The translations under genes and the position numbers were made by a program. From positions 1 to 64,000 of the forward strand of contig NZ_CP022162.1 of NCBI RefSeq assembly GCF_003293595.1: 64,000 nucleotides of DNA, written 5' to 3'. Within the stretch, counting starts at the first letter, position 1. Each line of letters opens with the position of its first letter. Positions 51,825-60,115 of this stretch are shown piece by piece. The notes beneath the pieces were generated by a model, which saw only the letters and a list, made by a program, of their open reading frames with translations, was not told where the DNA came from and did no database searches. The DNA comes from Microbacterium sp. PM5. GTDB taxonomy: Bacteria; Actinomycetota; Actinomycetes; Actinomycetales; Microbacteriaceae.

Positions 51825-51837
51825 GTACGCCACGTAC
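51825..51837. promoter_or_regulatory. Divergent pucR/gabT region with GTACG inverted repeat
   Basis: GTACG-CCA-CGTAC (51825-51837) is a perfect short inverted repeat, with a further TGTAC at 51854-51858 and TGATCA at 51843-51848. A -10 TACGCT (51893-51898) lies 6 nt before gabT ATG 51905, so gabT looks leaderless. Confidence 0.4.
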
Positions 51838-51904
51838 GCATCTGATCACAGAATGTACACGGCGGAGGGTGTGGCTCGGCATCCGAGGCTCATACGCTCC
51901 CGGC

Positions 51905-53254
51905 ATGAGCATCATCGACAGCGCCGCCGTCGGCGGTCCGTCCCTGGCGCAGGAGCGCCGTCTCGTCACCGCGATCCCCGGCCCCCGCTCGCAGGAGCTG
52001 CTGGCGCGCAAGAGCGCCGCCGTCGCGTCGGGAGTCGCGCACACGGTGCCCATCGAAGCCGTCGCCGCCGGCGGAGGCGTCGTGGTCGACGCCGACGGCA
52101 ACTCGCTCATCGACCTCGGCAGTGGCATCGCCGTCACGAGCGTGGGCAACGCCCACCCGGGCGTCGTGGCGGCCGTCCAGGCCGCCGTCGCGCAGATGAC
52201 GCACACCTGCTTCATGATCTCGCCGTACGAGTCGTACGTGGCCGTCGCCGAGAAGCTCAACCGTCTCACGCCTGGCGACCACGCGAAGAAGTCGGCGCTG
52301 TTCAATTCCGGCGCGGAAGCCGTCGAGAACGCGATCAAGATCGCCCGCAAGGCCACCGGCCGCTCGGCCGTCGTCGCGTTCGACCACGCGTACCACGGCC
52401 GCACCAACCTCACGATGGCCCTCACGGCGAAGTCGATGCCGTACAAGAGCGGATTCGGTCCGTTCGCCTCCGAGGTCTACCGCGTTCCGGCCTCGTACCC
52501 GCTGCGCGACGGACTGAGCGGTGCGGATGCCGCTGCCAAGGCCATCTCGTTGATCGAGAAGCAGATCGGCGCCGACAACCTTGCGGCCGTCATCATCGAA
52601 CCGATCCAGGGCGAGGGCGGTTTCATCGTGCCCGCCGAGGGATTCCTTCCCGCGGTCGTCGACTGGTGCCGCGCCCACGGCGTCGTCTTCATCGCCGACG
52701 AGGTGCAGACGGGCTTCGCCCGCACCGGAGCGATGTTCGCGAGCGAACTGTTCGGCATCGTGCCGGACCTCATCACGACGGCCAAGGGCATCGCGGGCGG
52801 CATGCCGCTGGCGGCGGTCACCGGTCGCGCCGAGATCATGGATGCCACCCACGGCGGGGGCCTCGGCGGCACCTACGGCGGCAACCCGGTGGCGTGCGCC
52901 GCCGCCCTCGCGGCGATCGATGCGTTCGAGAACGACGGGATGCTCGAGCGGGCGCGCGAGATCGGGGGGATCCTCCGCGCCCGCTTCGAGTCCGTGCAGC
53001 AGTCCGACCCGCGCATCGCCGAGGTGCGCGGCGCCGGCGCGATGATCGCGGTCGAGTTCGTCGACCCCGAGACGAAGGCTCCCGACGCCGCGCTGACCTC
53101 GGCGGTCGCGAAGGCGGCGATCGCCGAGGGCGTCATCGTGCTCACCTGCGGCACGTACGGCAACGTCATCCGCTTCCTGCCGCCCCTGTCGATCTCCGAC
53201 GAGCTGCTCTCCGAGGGAATCGACGTCGTCGTCGCCGCCCTCGCCGCCAACTGA
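51905..53254 (+). CDS. gabT: 4-aminobutyrate transaminase
   Basis: 449 residues, class III aminotransferase. VVVDADGNSLIDLGSGIAVTSVGN, SALFNSGAEAVENAIKIAR, VFIADEVQTGFARTG and the PLP lysine in TTAKGIAGGMPLAAV (K294) all match GabT. It moves the amino group of GABA to 2-oxoglutarate, giving succinate semialdehyde. It leads a run of putrescine/GABA genes. Leaderless start at ATG 51905. Confidence 0.92.
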   Translation: MSIIDSAAVGGPSLAQERRLVTAIPGPRSQELLARKSAAVASGVAHTVPIEAVAAGGGVVVDADGNSLIDLGSGIAVTSVGNAHPGVVAAVQAAVAQMTHTCFMISPYESYVAVAEKLNRLTPGDHAKKSALFNSGAEAVENAIKIARKATGRSAVVAFDHAYHGRTNLTMALTAKSMPYKSGFGPFASEVYRVPASYPLRDGLSGADAAAKAISLIEKQIGADNLAAVIIEPIQGEGGFIVPAEGFLPAVVDWCRAHGVVFIADEVQTGFARTGAMFASELFGIVPDLITTAKGIAGGMPLAAVTGRAEIMDATHGGGLGGTYGGNPVACAAALAAIDAFENDGMLERAREIGGILRARFESVQQSDPRIAEVRGAGAMIAVEFVDPETKAPDAALTSAVAKAAIAEGVIVLTCGTYGNVIRFLPPLSISDELLSEGIDVVVAALAAN

Positions 53255-53287
53255 CCCCGCCCCGGCATCCCACCCACACCCCGCCCC

Positions 53288-53361
53288 ATGTCCCACTTGC
53301 GCCCGGCGATGTCCCACTTTCGGTCTCCTCGAGGCCGCTCTGACAGCGCTTATCGGGACAT
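53288..53361. repeat. Remnant with ATGTCCCACTT direct repeats (possible insertion-sequence end)
   Basis: ATGTCCCACTT at 53288-53298 and 53309-53319 (21-bp period), with the inverse GGGACAT at 53355-53361. Such tandem TGTCCCACTTT ends flank some insertion sequences in actinobacteria. No transposase is present. Confidence 0.45.
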
Positions 53362-53406
53362 GCTGCGGGAGCACCACGCATCCGGATCCACGACAGAGGA
53401 GACACC

Positions 53407-54768
53407 ATGACCGAGATCACGCGCGACGTCGTCGTCATCGGCGCCGGTGCGGCGGGATTGACCGCCGCCAACCAGCTCAAGAAGGCGGGCCTGTCGGTCG
53501 CCGTGCTCGAAGCCCGCGACCGCGTGGGCGGGCGGCTGTGGACCGACACGATCGAGGGAGCGATGCTCGAGATCGGCGGCCAGTGGGTCTCGCCCGATCA
53601 GGACGCGCTCAAGGAGACCATCGTCGAGCTGGGCCTGGAGACCTTCGACCGCTACCGCGACGGCGACAGCGTCTACATCGGCCCCGATGGGGTCGCCCAC
53701 CGCTACACGGGTGAGATGTTCCCCGTCAGCGCCGAGACCGAGAAGGTCATCGCGGATGTCACCGCCCGCCTCGACGCCATGGTCGCCGAGATCGACCCCG
53801 ACCGTCCGTGGGCCCATCCGCAGGCGGCGGAGTGGGACACCGTCTCGTGGGACGCCTGGCTGCGCGAGCAGACCGACGACGACGAGGCCATCCGCAACCT
53901 CGCCTTCCCCACCGGATCGGCCATGCTCACGAAGCCGACCCATTCGTTCTCGCTGCTGCAGTCGCTGCTGATGGCGGCATCCGCCGGTAGCTACACCAAC
54001 CTGGTCGACGCCGACTTCATCCTGGACAAGCGCGTCGTCGGCGGCCTGCAGCAGGTGCCGCTGCTGCTGGCCGAGCGCCTGGGCGACGACGTCTTCCTCG
54101 GCCAGCCGGTGCGCACCCTCGAATACACCGAGGGGGAGGGTGTCGTGGCCATCGCCGACGGCGTCACCGTCCGCGCCCGCCACGCGATCCTCGCGCTCGC
54201 GCCGGTGCTGTACAACCGCATCTCGTTCGTGCCGCCGCTGCCGCGCCTTCAGCACCAGATGCACCAGCACATCTCGATGGGCTTCGTCATCAAGGTGCAC
54301 GCCGTCTACGAGACGCCCTTCTGGCGCGAGAAGGGCCTGTCGGGCACGGCCTTCAGCCCGTACGAGCTCTCGCACGAGGCGTACGACAACACGAACCACG
54401 GCGACGAGCGCGGAACGCTCGTGGGCTTCGTCTCCGACCGCACCGCCGATGACCTGTTCCGTCTGAGCGCCGAGGAGCGCAAGGAGCGCATCCTCGAATC
54501 GCTCAGTCACTACTACGGACCCGAGGCGAAGGATCCGGTCGTCTACTACGAGAGCGACTGGGGCAGCGAGGAGTGGACCCGCGGTGCGTACGCGGCATCC
54601 TTCGACCTCGGCGGCCTGCACCGGTACGGGGCCGATCTGCGGACGCCCATCGGTCCGATCCACTTCGCCTGCAGCGACATGGCCGGCGCCGGCTACCAGC
54701 ACGTCGACGGCGCCATCCGCATGGGGCGCCTGGCCGCGCAGCAGATCCTGGACGAGATCCACACATGA
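53407..54768 (+). CDS. Flavin amine oxidase, putrescine-oxidase-like
   Basis: 453 residues. FAD site VVVIGAGAAGLTAANQLKKAG and VLEARDRVGGRLWT, substrate-channel MLEIGGQWVSPDQ, and a C-terminal FAD contact MAGAGYQHVDGAIRMGRLAA. Length and layout match Rhodococcus/Kocuria putrescine oxidase, which oxidises putrescine to 4-aminobutanal with H2O2 and ammonia release. Neighbouring gabT and aldehyde dehydrogenases support this. Other monoamine substrates are possible. GAGGAG lies 6 nt before ATG 53407. Confidence 0.85.
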   Translation: MTEITRDVVVIGAGAAGLTAANQLKKAGLSVAVLEARDRVGGRLWTDTIEGAMLEIGGQWVSPDQDALKETIVELGLETFDRYRDGDSVYIGPDGVAHRYTGEMFPVSAETEKVIADVTARLDAMVAEIDPDRPWAHPQAAEWDTVSWDAWLREQTDDDEAIRNLAFPTGSAMLTKPTHSFSLLQSLLMAASAGSYTNLVDADFILDKRVVGGLQQVPLLLAERLGDDVFLGQPVRTLEYTEGEGVVAIADGVTVRARHAILALAPVLYNRISFVPPLPRLQHQMHQHISMGFVIKVHAVYETPFWREKGLSGTAFSPYELSHEAYDNTNHGDERGTLVGFVSDRTADDLFRLSAEERKERILESLSHYYGPEAKDPVVYYESDWGSEEWTRGAYAASFDLGGLHRYGADLRTPIGPIHFACSDMAGAGYQHVDGAIRMGRLAAQQILDEIHT

Positions 54769-55649
54769 GCGGGCACGTCGTCGTCGGGTACACCGCGACC
54801 AAGCCCGGACGCGACGCCGTCGCGTTCGCCGCGCGGCTGGCGGCGGCCCTCGACGCCGTGCTCGACGTGGCGATCATCCTGCCCCGGTCGGACCGCAGCG
54901 TGATCACGCCCCCGGATGCCGGGTACGAGCGGCATCTGCACGCGCAGGCGCAGACATGGATCGCCCAGGCGATCGACCGGATTCCCGCCGACGTCGTCGC
55001 CCACGCGCACGTGCGCCCGGCGGAATCGTTCGCCGAGGGACTCATCGAGATCGCCGACGAGCTGCGTGCTTCGTACGTCGTGGTGGGCGCCGCCGATGGG
55101 GCCTCGCGCGGTCGTCACCGGCTCGGATCGACGACGACCGAGCTGCTGCACTCGTCGGACGTTCCCGTCGTGCTGGTCCCGCGGGGAGCGCGCAAGATCG
55201 CCCCCGAGACCGGCATCACGCGGCTGACGGTCGCGGTCGGCACGCGGCCCGGGGCCGATGCCCTCATCGCCGAGACCGCGGCGCTCGCGCAGGGACTCGG
55301 CGCGCCCGTCCGACTGCTGTCGCTGCTGCCGGTCGATCTGCCGCCGTCCGCAGATACGGGAGCGATCCGCCTTGCCAGCAGCACGAAAGCCGACGAGGTG
55401 CTGGCGGCAGCCCGGGCGGAGCTGCCCGCCGGCTTGCACACCGACGTCGCGGTGGCCGCCGGCGAGAGCATCGAGGAGGCGGTGTCCTACCTCGACTGGC
55501 AGCCGGGTGAGGTCGTGCTGGTCGGATCGAGCCGCCTCGCCCAGCCGCGCCGCCTGTTCCTCGGCTCGACCGCGGCGAAGATGCTGCACGAGATCACCGT
55601 GCCGGTGATCGTCGTGCCCCGAACCCACTCCGAGGAGTCTCGACGATGA
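54765..55649 (+). CDS. Universal stress protein, two tandem domains
   Basis: 294 residues, two UspA domains (about 1-140 and 150-290). Domain 1 ends VVVGAADGASRGRHRLGSTT and domain 2 ends VVLVGSSRLAQPRRLFLGST, both close to the ATP-binding G-x2-G-x9-G(S/T) motif. It is coupled by 4-nt overlaps to the oxidase and permease genes. Its role may be to tune transport or handle stress from H2O2 made by the oxidase; this is inference. Confidence 0.85.
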   Translation: MSGHVVVGYTATKPGRDAVAFAARLAAALDAVLDVAIILPRSDRSVITPPDAGYERHLHAQAQTWIAQAIDRIPADVVAHAHVRPAESFAEGLIEIADELRASYVVVGAADGASRGRHRLGSTTTELLHSSDVPVVLVPRGARKIAPETGITRLTVAVGTRPGADALIAETAALAQGLGAPVRLLSLLPVDLPPSADTGAIRLASSTKADEVLAAARAELPAGLHTDVAVAAGESIEEAVSYLDWQPGEVVLVGSSRLAQPRRLFLGSTAAKMLHEITVPVIVVPRTHSEESRR

Positions 55650-57199
55650 GCGCACCCTCCACGACCGACGCCGACGCCACGACCGGCGCGCTCTCCCGCA
55701 AGGGACTCAGCGCCGGAACGATCGGTCTGATCGGTGCGGTCGTCATCGGCATCTCCTGCATCGCCCCGGCGTACACGTTCACGGCCGCCGTCGGCCCCAC
55801 GGCATCCGCGGTGGGCGCGCAGATCCCCGCGATCATCCTCGTGGGATTCATCCCGATGCTCCTGGTCGCCTTCGGCTACCGCGAGCTGAACAACCGCATG
55901 CCGGATGCCGGCACCAGCTTCACCTGGGCGGCGCGCGCCTTCGGGCCGTGGGTCGGCTGGATGGCCGGGTGGGGACTCGTCGTCGCCACGATCCTCGTGC
56001 TGTCGAATCTGGCCGGCGTCGCGGTCGACTTCCTCTTCCTGCTGCTGTCGCAGGTGACCGGCAACGCCGAGATCGCCGACCTCGCCTCGAACACCTGGAT
56101 CAACGTGGGCGTCTGCCTGCTGTTCATGCTCGCGGCCACCTTCATCTCCTACCGCGACATGCAGACGACCCAGAAGCTGCAGTACGTGCTCGTGACCTTC
56201 CAGGTCGCCGTGCTGCTGTTCTTCGCGATCGCCGCCATCGTGGAGGCCGTCAGCGGCAAGGGCTTCGACTTCCAGCCGTTCGACATCGGCTGGTTCAACC
56301 CGTTCGCCGTCAGCTCGTTCAGTGCGTTCGCCGCGGGCCTGTCGCTGTCGATCTTCATCTTCTGGGGGTGGGATGTCACCCTCACGATGAACGAGGAGAC
56401 GAAGGACCCCGAGAAGACGCCGGGTCGTGCGGCGACCATCACGGTGCTGACGATCGTCTCGATCTACCTTCTGCTCGCGGTCGCGATGATCATGTACGCC
56501 GGTGTCGGCACGGGGGAGCTGGGTCTCGGCAACGAAGACATCCAGGGCAACGTGTTCTTCCACCTGTCGGGGCCGATCCTGGGGCCCCTCGCGTTCCTCG
56601 TGTCGCTGGCGGTACTCACCTCGTCGGCGTCGTCGCTGCAGTCGACGTTCGTGGGCCCCGCGCGCACGCTCCTGTCGATGGGGCACTATGGCGCGCTGCC
56701 GCCCGCCTTCGCCCGGGTCAGTCCGCGCTTCTTCACGCCCGGCTTCGCCACGATCGTCTCGGCGGTGGTCGCCTCCGCGTTCTACGCGGTGATGCGCGTG
56801 GTGAGCGAGAACACCCTCTGGGACACCATCCTCACCCTCGGCATGATGATCTGCTTCTACTACGGCGTCACGGCCTTCGCGTGCGTCTGGTATTTCCGCA
56901 AGCAGTGGTTCGACTCCGTGCGCAACGTGTTCTTCACGTTCCTGTTCCCGCTCGTGGGCGGCGTGATCCTCGGCATCCTGTTCTTCACCACGCTCATCGA
57001 CTCCATGGATCCCGGCTACGGCTCGGGCGCCAACGTCGGCGGCGTCGGGATCGTCTTCATCCTCGGCATGCTCATCATCGTGGTGGGTATCGTCCTCATG
57101 ATCTGGCAGTCGGTGACACGTCCCGCGTTCTTCCGCGGCGAGACCCTCGCCACGGACGCCCCTGCCAGCACCCGTCGCCTGAAGGAGGCCGCACGTTGA
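55646..57199 (+). CDS. APC-family amine/amino acid permease
   Basis: 517 residues, about 12-13 membrane helices. TM1 region GTIGLIGAVVIGISCIAPAYTFTAAVG carries the broken-helix motif of APC transporters. It likely imports putrescine, GABA or related amines, being between the oxidase and dehydrogenase genes. Overlaps of 4 nt with both neighbours. Confidence 0.87.
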   Translation: MSAPSTTDADATTGALSRKGLSAGTIGLIGAVVIGISCIAPAYTFTAAVGPTASAVGAQIPAIILVGFIPMLLVAFGYRELNNRMPDAGTSFTWAARAFGPWVGWMAGWGLVVATILVLSNLAGVAVDFLFLLLSQVTGNAEIADLASNTWINVGVCLLFMLAATFISYRDMQTTQKLQYVLVTFQVAVLLFFAIAAIVEAVSGKGFDFQPFDIGWFNPFAVSSFSAFAAGLSLSIFIFWGWDVTLTMNEETKDPEKTPGRAATITVLTIVSIYLLLAVAMIMYAGVGTGELGLGNEDIQGNVFFHLSGPILGPLAFLVSLAVLTSSASSLQSTFVGPARTLLSMGHYGALPPAFARVSPRFFTPGFATIVSAVVASAFYAVMRVVSENTLWDTILTLGMMICFYYGVTAFACVWYFRKQWFDSVRNVFFTFLFPLVGGVILGILFFTTLIDSMDPGYGSGANVGGVGIVFILGMLIIVVGIVLMIWQSVTRPAFFRGETLATDAPASTRRLKEAAR

Positions 57200-58650
57200 T
57201 CACCGAAAGCGCACTGCTCGAGAAGGTTCCCCGCGGGCTGTTCATCGGCGGCGAGTGGGTCGACGGCTCGGCCGGCACCTTCCCCGTCGTCGACCCCGCG
57301 ACCGGTGACACCCTCGTCGAGATCGCGGACGCGTCGCCCGAGGACGGCATCCGCGCCCTGGACGCGGCGGTCGCGGCGCAGGAGGAATGGGCGGCGACGG
57401 CGCCGCGGCGCCGCAGCGACATCCTCCGCCGGGCCTTCGACCTGCTGATGGAGCGCGCCGACGAGATCGCGCTGCTGATGACGCTGGAGATGGGAAAGCC
57501 GCTCGCGGAGGCGCGTGGCGAGATCACCTACGGCGGCGAGTTCCTGCGCTGGTTCAGCGAAGAGGCGGTGCGCATCTCGGGCCGGTTCGGCTCGAATCCC
57601 GAGGGCACGGGACGCATGATCGTCAGCCAGCGCCCCGTCGGCCCCTGCTTCTTCATCACCCCGTGGAACTTCCCGCTCGCGATGGCCACCCGCAAGATCG
57701 CCCCGGCGCTCGCCGCCGGGTGCACCGTGGTCATCAAGCCGGCCGAGCTCACCCCCCTGACGACGCTCGCCTTCGTCGACATCCTGGTCGAGGCGGGGCT
57801 TCCCACCGGCGTGGTCAACGTCGTCACCACGACCCGCTCGGCGGCGCTGTCGGCACCCATCATCGCCGACCCGCGCCTGCGCAAGCTCTCGTTCACCGGC
57901 TCGACGCCGGTCGGCAAGAAGCTCATCGCCCAGGCGGCCGAAGGCGTGCTGCGCGTGTCGATGGAACTGGGCGGCAACGCCCCGTTCGTCGTGTTCGACG
58001 ATGCCGACCTCGACAAGGCCGTCGACGGCGCGATGCTCGCCAAGTTCCGCAACATCGGGCAGGCCTGCACCGCCGCCAACCGCTTCATCGTGCACACCTC
58101 CGTCGCCGACGAGTTCGCGCGCCGTGTCACCGAACGCGTGAACGCGATGCGCGTGGGACGGGGAACCGAGGAGGGCGTGCAGATCGGTCCGCTGATCGAC
58201 GCGAAGGCCGTGGAAGGTGCCGAAGCGCTCGTCTCGGATGCCGTCGCGCGCGGCGCGCGCCTGCTCACGGGCGGATCTGCCGTCGACGGGCCGGGAACGT
58301 TCTTCGAGCCCACGGTGATCACCGACGTGGTCGGCGGCAGCGACATCCTCCGCGAGGAGATATTCGGCCCCGTGCTCGCGATCGCGACGTTCACCGACGA
58401 GGACGAGGCGGTGCGCCTCGCCAACGACACGGAGTACGGGCTGGTGTCCTACGTCTTCACCGAGGATCTCGCGCGCGGCATGCGGATGATCGATCGCCTG
58501 GAAACCGGCATGATGGGCCTGAATGCAGGGGTCGTCTCGAACGCGGCCGCGCCGTTCGGCGGCGTGAAGCAGTCGGGCGTGGGCCGTGAGGGAGGCCTCG
58601 AAGGCATCCACGAGTTCCTCTCGACCAAGTACACGCTGATCCCCGCCTGA
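57196..58650 (+). CDS. gabD: Succinate-semialdehyde dehydrogenase (GabD-type aldehyde dehydrogenase)
   Basis: 484 residues. PWNFPLAMATRKIAPALAAG, KLSFTGSTPVGKKL, general-base Glu257 (MELGGNAPF) and catalytic Cys291 (GQACTAANR) are those of GabD. It oxidises succinate semialdehyde to succinate with NAD(P). TTG 57196 overlaps the permease stop by 4 nt and follows GAAGGAGG. It completes the GABA shunt to the citric acid cycle. Confidence 0.9.
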   Translation: MITESALLEKVPRGLFIGGEWVDGSAGTFPVVDPATGDTLVEIADASPEDGIRALDAAVAAQEEWAATAPRRRSDILRRAFDLLMERADEIALLMTLEMGKPLAEARGEITYGGEFLRWFSEEAVRISGRFGSNPEGTGRMIVSQRPVGPCFFITPWNFPLAMATRKIAPALAAGCTVVIKPAELTPLTTLAFVDILVEAGLPTGVVNVVTTTRSAALSAPIIADPRLRKLSFTGSTPVGKKLIAQAAEGVLRVSMELGGNAPFVVFDDADLDKAVDGAMLAKFRNIGQACTAANRFIVHTSVADEFARRVTERVNAMRVGRGTEEGVQIGPLIDAKAVEGAEALVSDAVARGARLLTGGSAVDGPGTFFEPTVITDVVGGSDILREEIFGPVLAIATFTDEDEAVRLANDTEYGLVSYVFTEDLARGMRMIDRLETGMMGLNAGVVSNAAAPFGGVKQSGVGREGGLEGIHEFLSTKYTLIPA

Positions 58651-58711
58651 TCCCTGCCCGATCCCCACTGACGCGAACCGACCCTCAGTCGACACGAAAC
58701 GGAGAACGACG

Positions 58712-60076
58712 ATGACGTATGCGGTTGTGAATCCCGCCACCGGCCAGACCCTCGCCACCTATCCCGACTTCACGGCCGACGAGGTCGAGGCCGCCGTCGC
58801 CGCCGCGCACGAGGCGGCACAGACATGGGGACGCACGTCCACGCCGGCGGAGCGTGCGGTCCTGCTGCGTCGGGTCGCCGAACTGCATCGCGAGCGCCGC
58901 GACGAGATGGCCGCGATCATCGTGCGGGAGATGGGCAAACCGCTCGCTGCGGCCGAGGGCGAGGTCGACTTCGCGGCCGACATCACGGAGTTCTACGCCG
59001 ATCACATCGACGAGATCACCGGCGACCGGCCCATCGACATCCTCGGGGAGGGCACCGCGGTGATCCGCCGCTCGCCTCTGGGCGTGCTTCTGGGCATCAT
59101 GCCGTGGAACTTCCCGTACTACCAAGTCGCCCGCTTCGCGGCGCCGAACCTGGCGATCGGCAACACCATCCTGCTCAAGCACGCACCGCAGTGTCCGCAG
59201 TCCGCGGCTGCGATCGCCCAGATCTATGCCGACGCGGGCTTCCCCGTCGGCGCGTACGTGGACGTTCGTCTCACCAACGACCAGGCCGCGGAGGTCATCG
59301 CCGATCGTCGTGTGCACGGCGTCTCGGTGACCGGCAGCGAGCGCGCCGGTGCCGCCGTCGCCGAGATCGCCGGGCGCAACCTCAAGAAGGTCGTTCTCGA
59401 GCTGGGCGGATCCGACCCGTTCATCCTGCTGTCGACCGACGACCTCGACGCGGCGGTGCAGGCCGCCGTCGATGCGCGCCTGGACAACAACGGACAGTCC
59501 TGCAACGGCGCCAAGCGCTTCCTCGTCGCCGACGAGCTCCACGACGCTTTCGTCGAGAAGTTCGCGGCCGCGCTGGAGGGGGCCAAGGTCGGCGATCCCT
59601 TCGCCGAGGACACGGTCCTGGGGCCGCTCTCCTCGCTCGCCGCCGCCGAGCGGCTTCAGGACCAGGTCGACCGCGCCGTCGCGCAGGGCGCGACCGTCGT
59701 CACGGGGGGCTCGCGCGACGGGGCGTTCTTCCCCGGCACGGTGATCACAGGTGTGACGGCCGACATGGACGCGTATCGCGAGGAGTTCTTCGGACCCGTC
59801 GGCGTCGTCTATCGGGTCAGCGGCGAGGACGAGGCGATCGAGATCGCCAACGGCACCGAGTTCGGTCTGGGCTCCTACGTCTTCACCACCGACGAGGAGC
59901 AGGCGGAACGCATCGCCGATCGCATCGACGCCGGCATGGTCTACGTCAACATCGTCCTCGCCGACTCGCCCGAGCTTCCCTTCGGCGGCATCAAGCGCAG
60001 CGGCACCGGACGCGAGATGGGGCTGCTGGCCGCCGAGGAATTCGTCAACAAGAAGCTCATCCGTATCGCCGGCTGA
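58712..60076 (+). CDS. Aldehyde dehydrogenase, GabD1/Sad-like
   Basis: 454 residues, the shorter Sad/YneI-type subfamily. Cys264 (GQSCNGAKR) and Glu230 (LELGGSDPF) are catalytic; [21 protein letters not shown] matches the subgroup. A second enzyme in this locus could oxidise 4-aminobutanal to GABA, or be an alternative succinate-semialdehyde dehydrogenase. CGGAGA precedes ATG 58712; a 61-bp gap from gabD. Confidence 0.88.
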   Translation: MTYAVVNPATGQTLATYPDFTADEVEAAVAAAHEAAQTWGRTSTPAERAVLLRRVAELHRERRDEMAAIIVREMGKPLAAAEGEVDFAADITEFYADHIDEITGDRPIDILGEGTAVIRRSPLGVLLGIMPWNFPYYQVARFAAPNLAIGNTILLKHAPQCPQSAAAIAQIYADAGFPVGAYVDVRLTNDQAAEVIADRRVHGVSVTGSERAGAAVAEIAGRNLKKVVLELGGSDPFILLSTDDLDAAVQAAVDARLDNNGQSCNGAKRFLVADELHDAFVEKFAAALEGAKVGDPFAEDTVLGPLSSLAAAERLQDQVDRAVAQGATVVTGGSRDGAFFPGTVITGVTADMDAYREEFFGPVGVVYRVSGEDEAIEIANGTEFGLGSYVFTTDEEQAERIADRIDAGMVYVNIVLADSPELPFGGIKRSGTGREMGLLAAEEFVNKKLIRIAG

Positions 60077-60081
60077 CGCGC

Positions 60082-60115
60082 CGGTGCTGCCGGTCGGCTC
60101 AGGCCGGCAGCACCG
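60082..60115. terminator. Bidirectional hairpin between convergent genes
   Basis: CGGTGCTGCCGG (60082-60093) pairs perfectly with CCGGCAGCACCG (60104-60115) over a 10-nt loop. The right arm lies in the last codons of the TPR gene. Confidence 0.65.
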
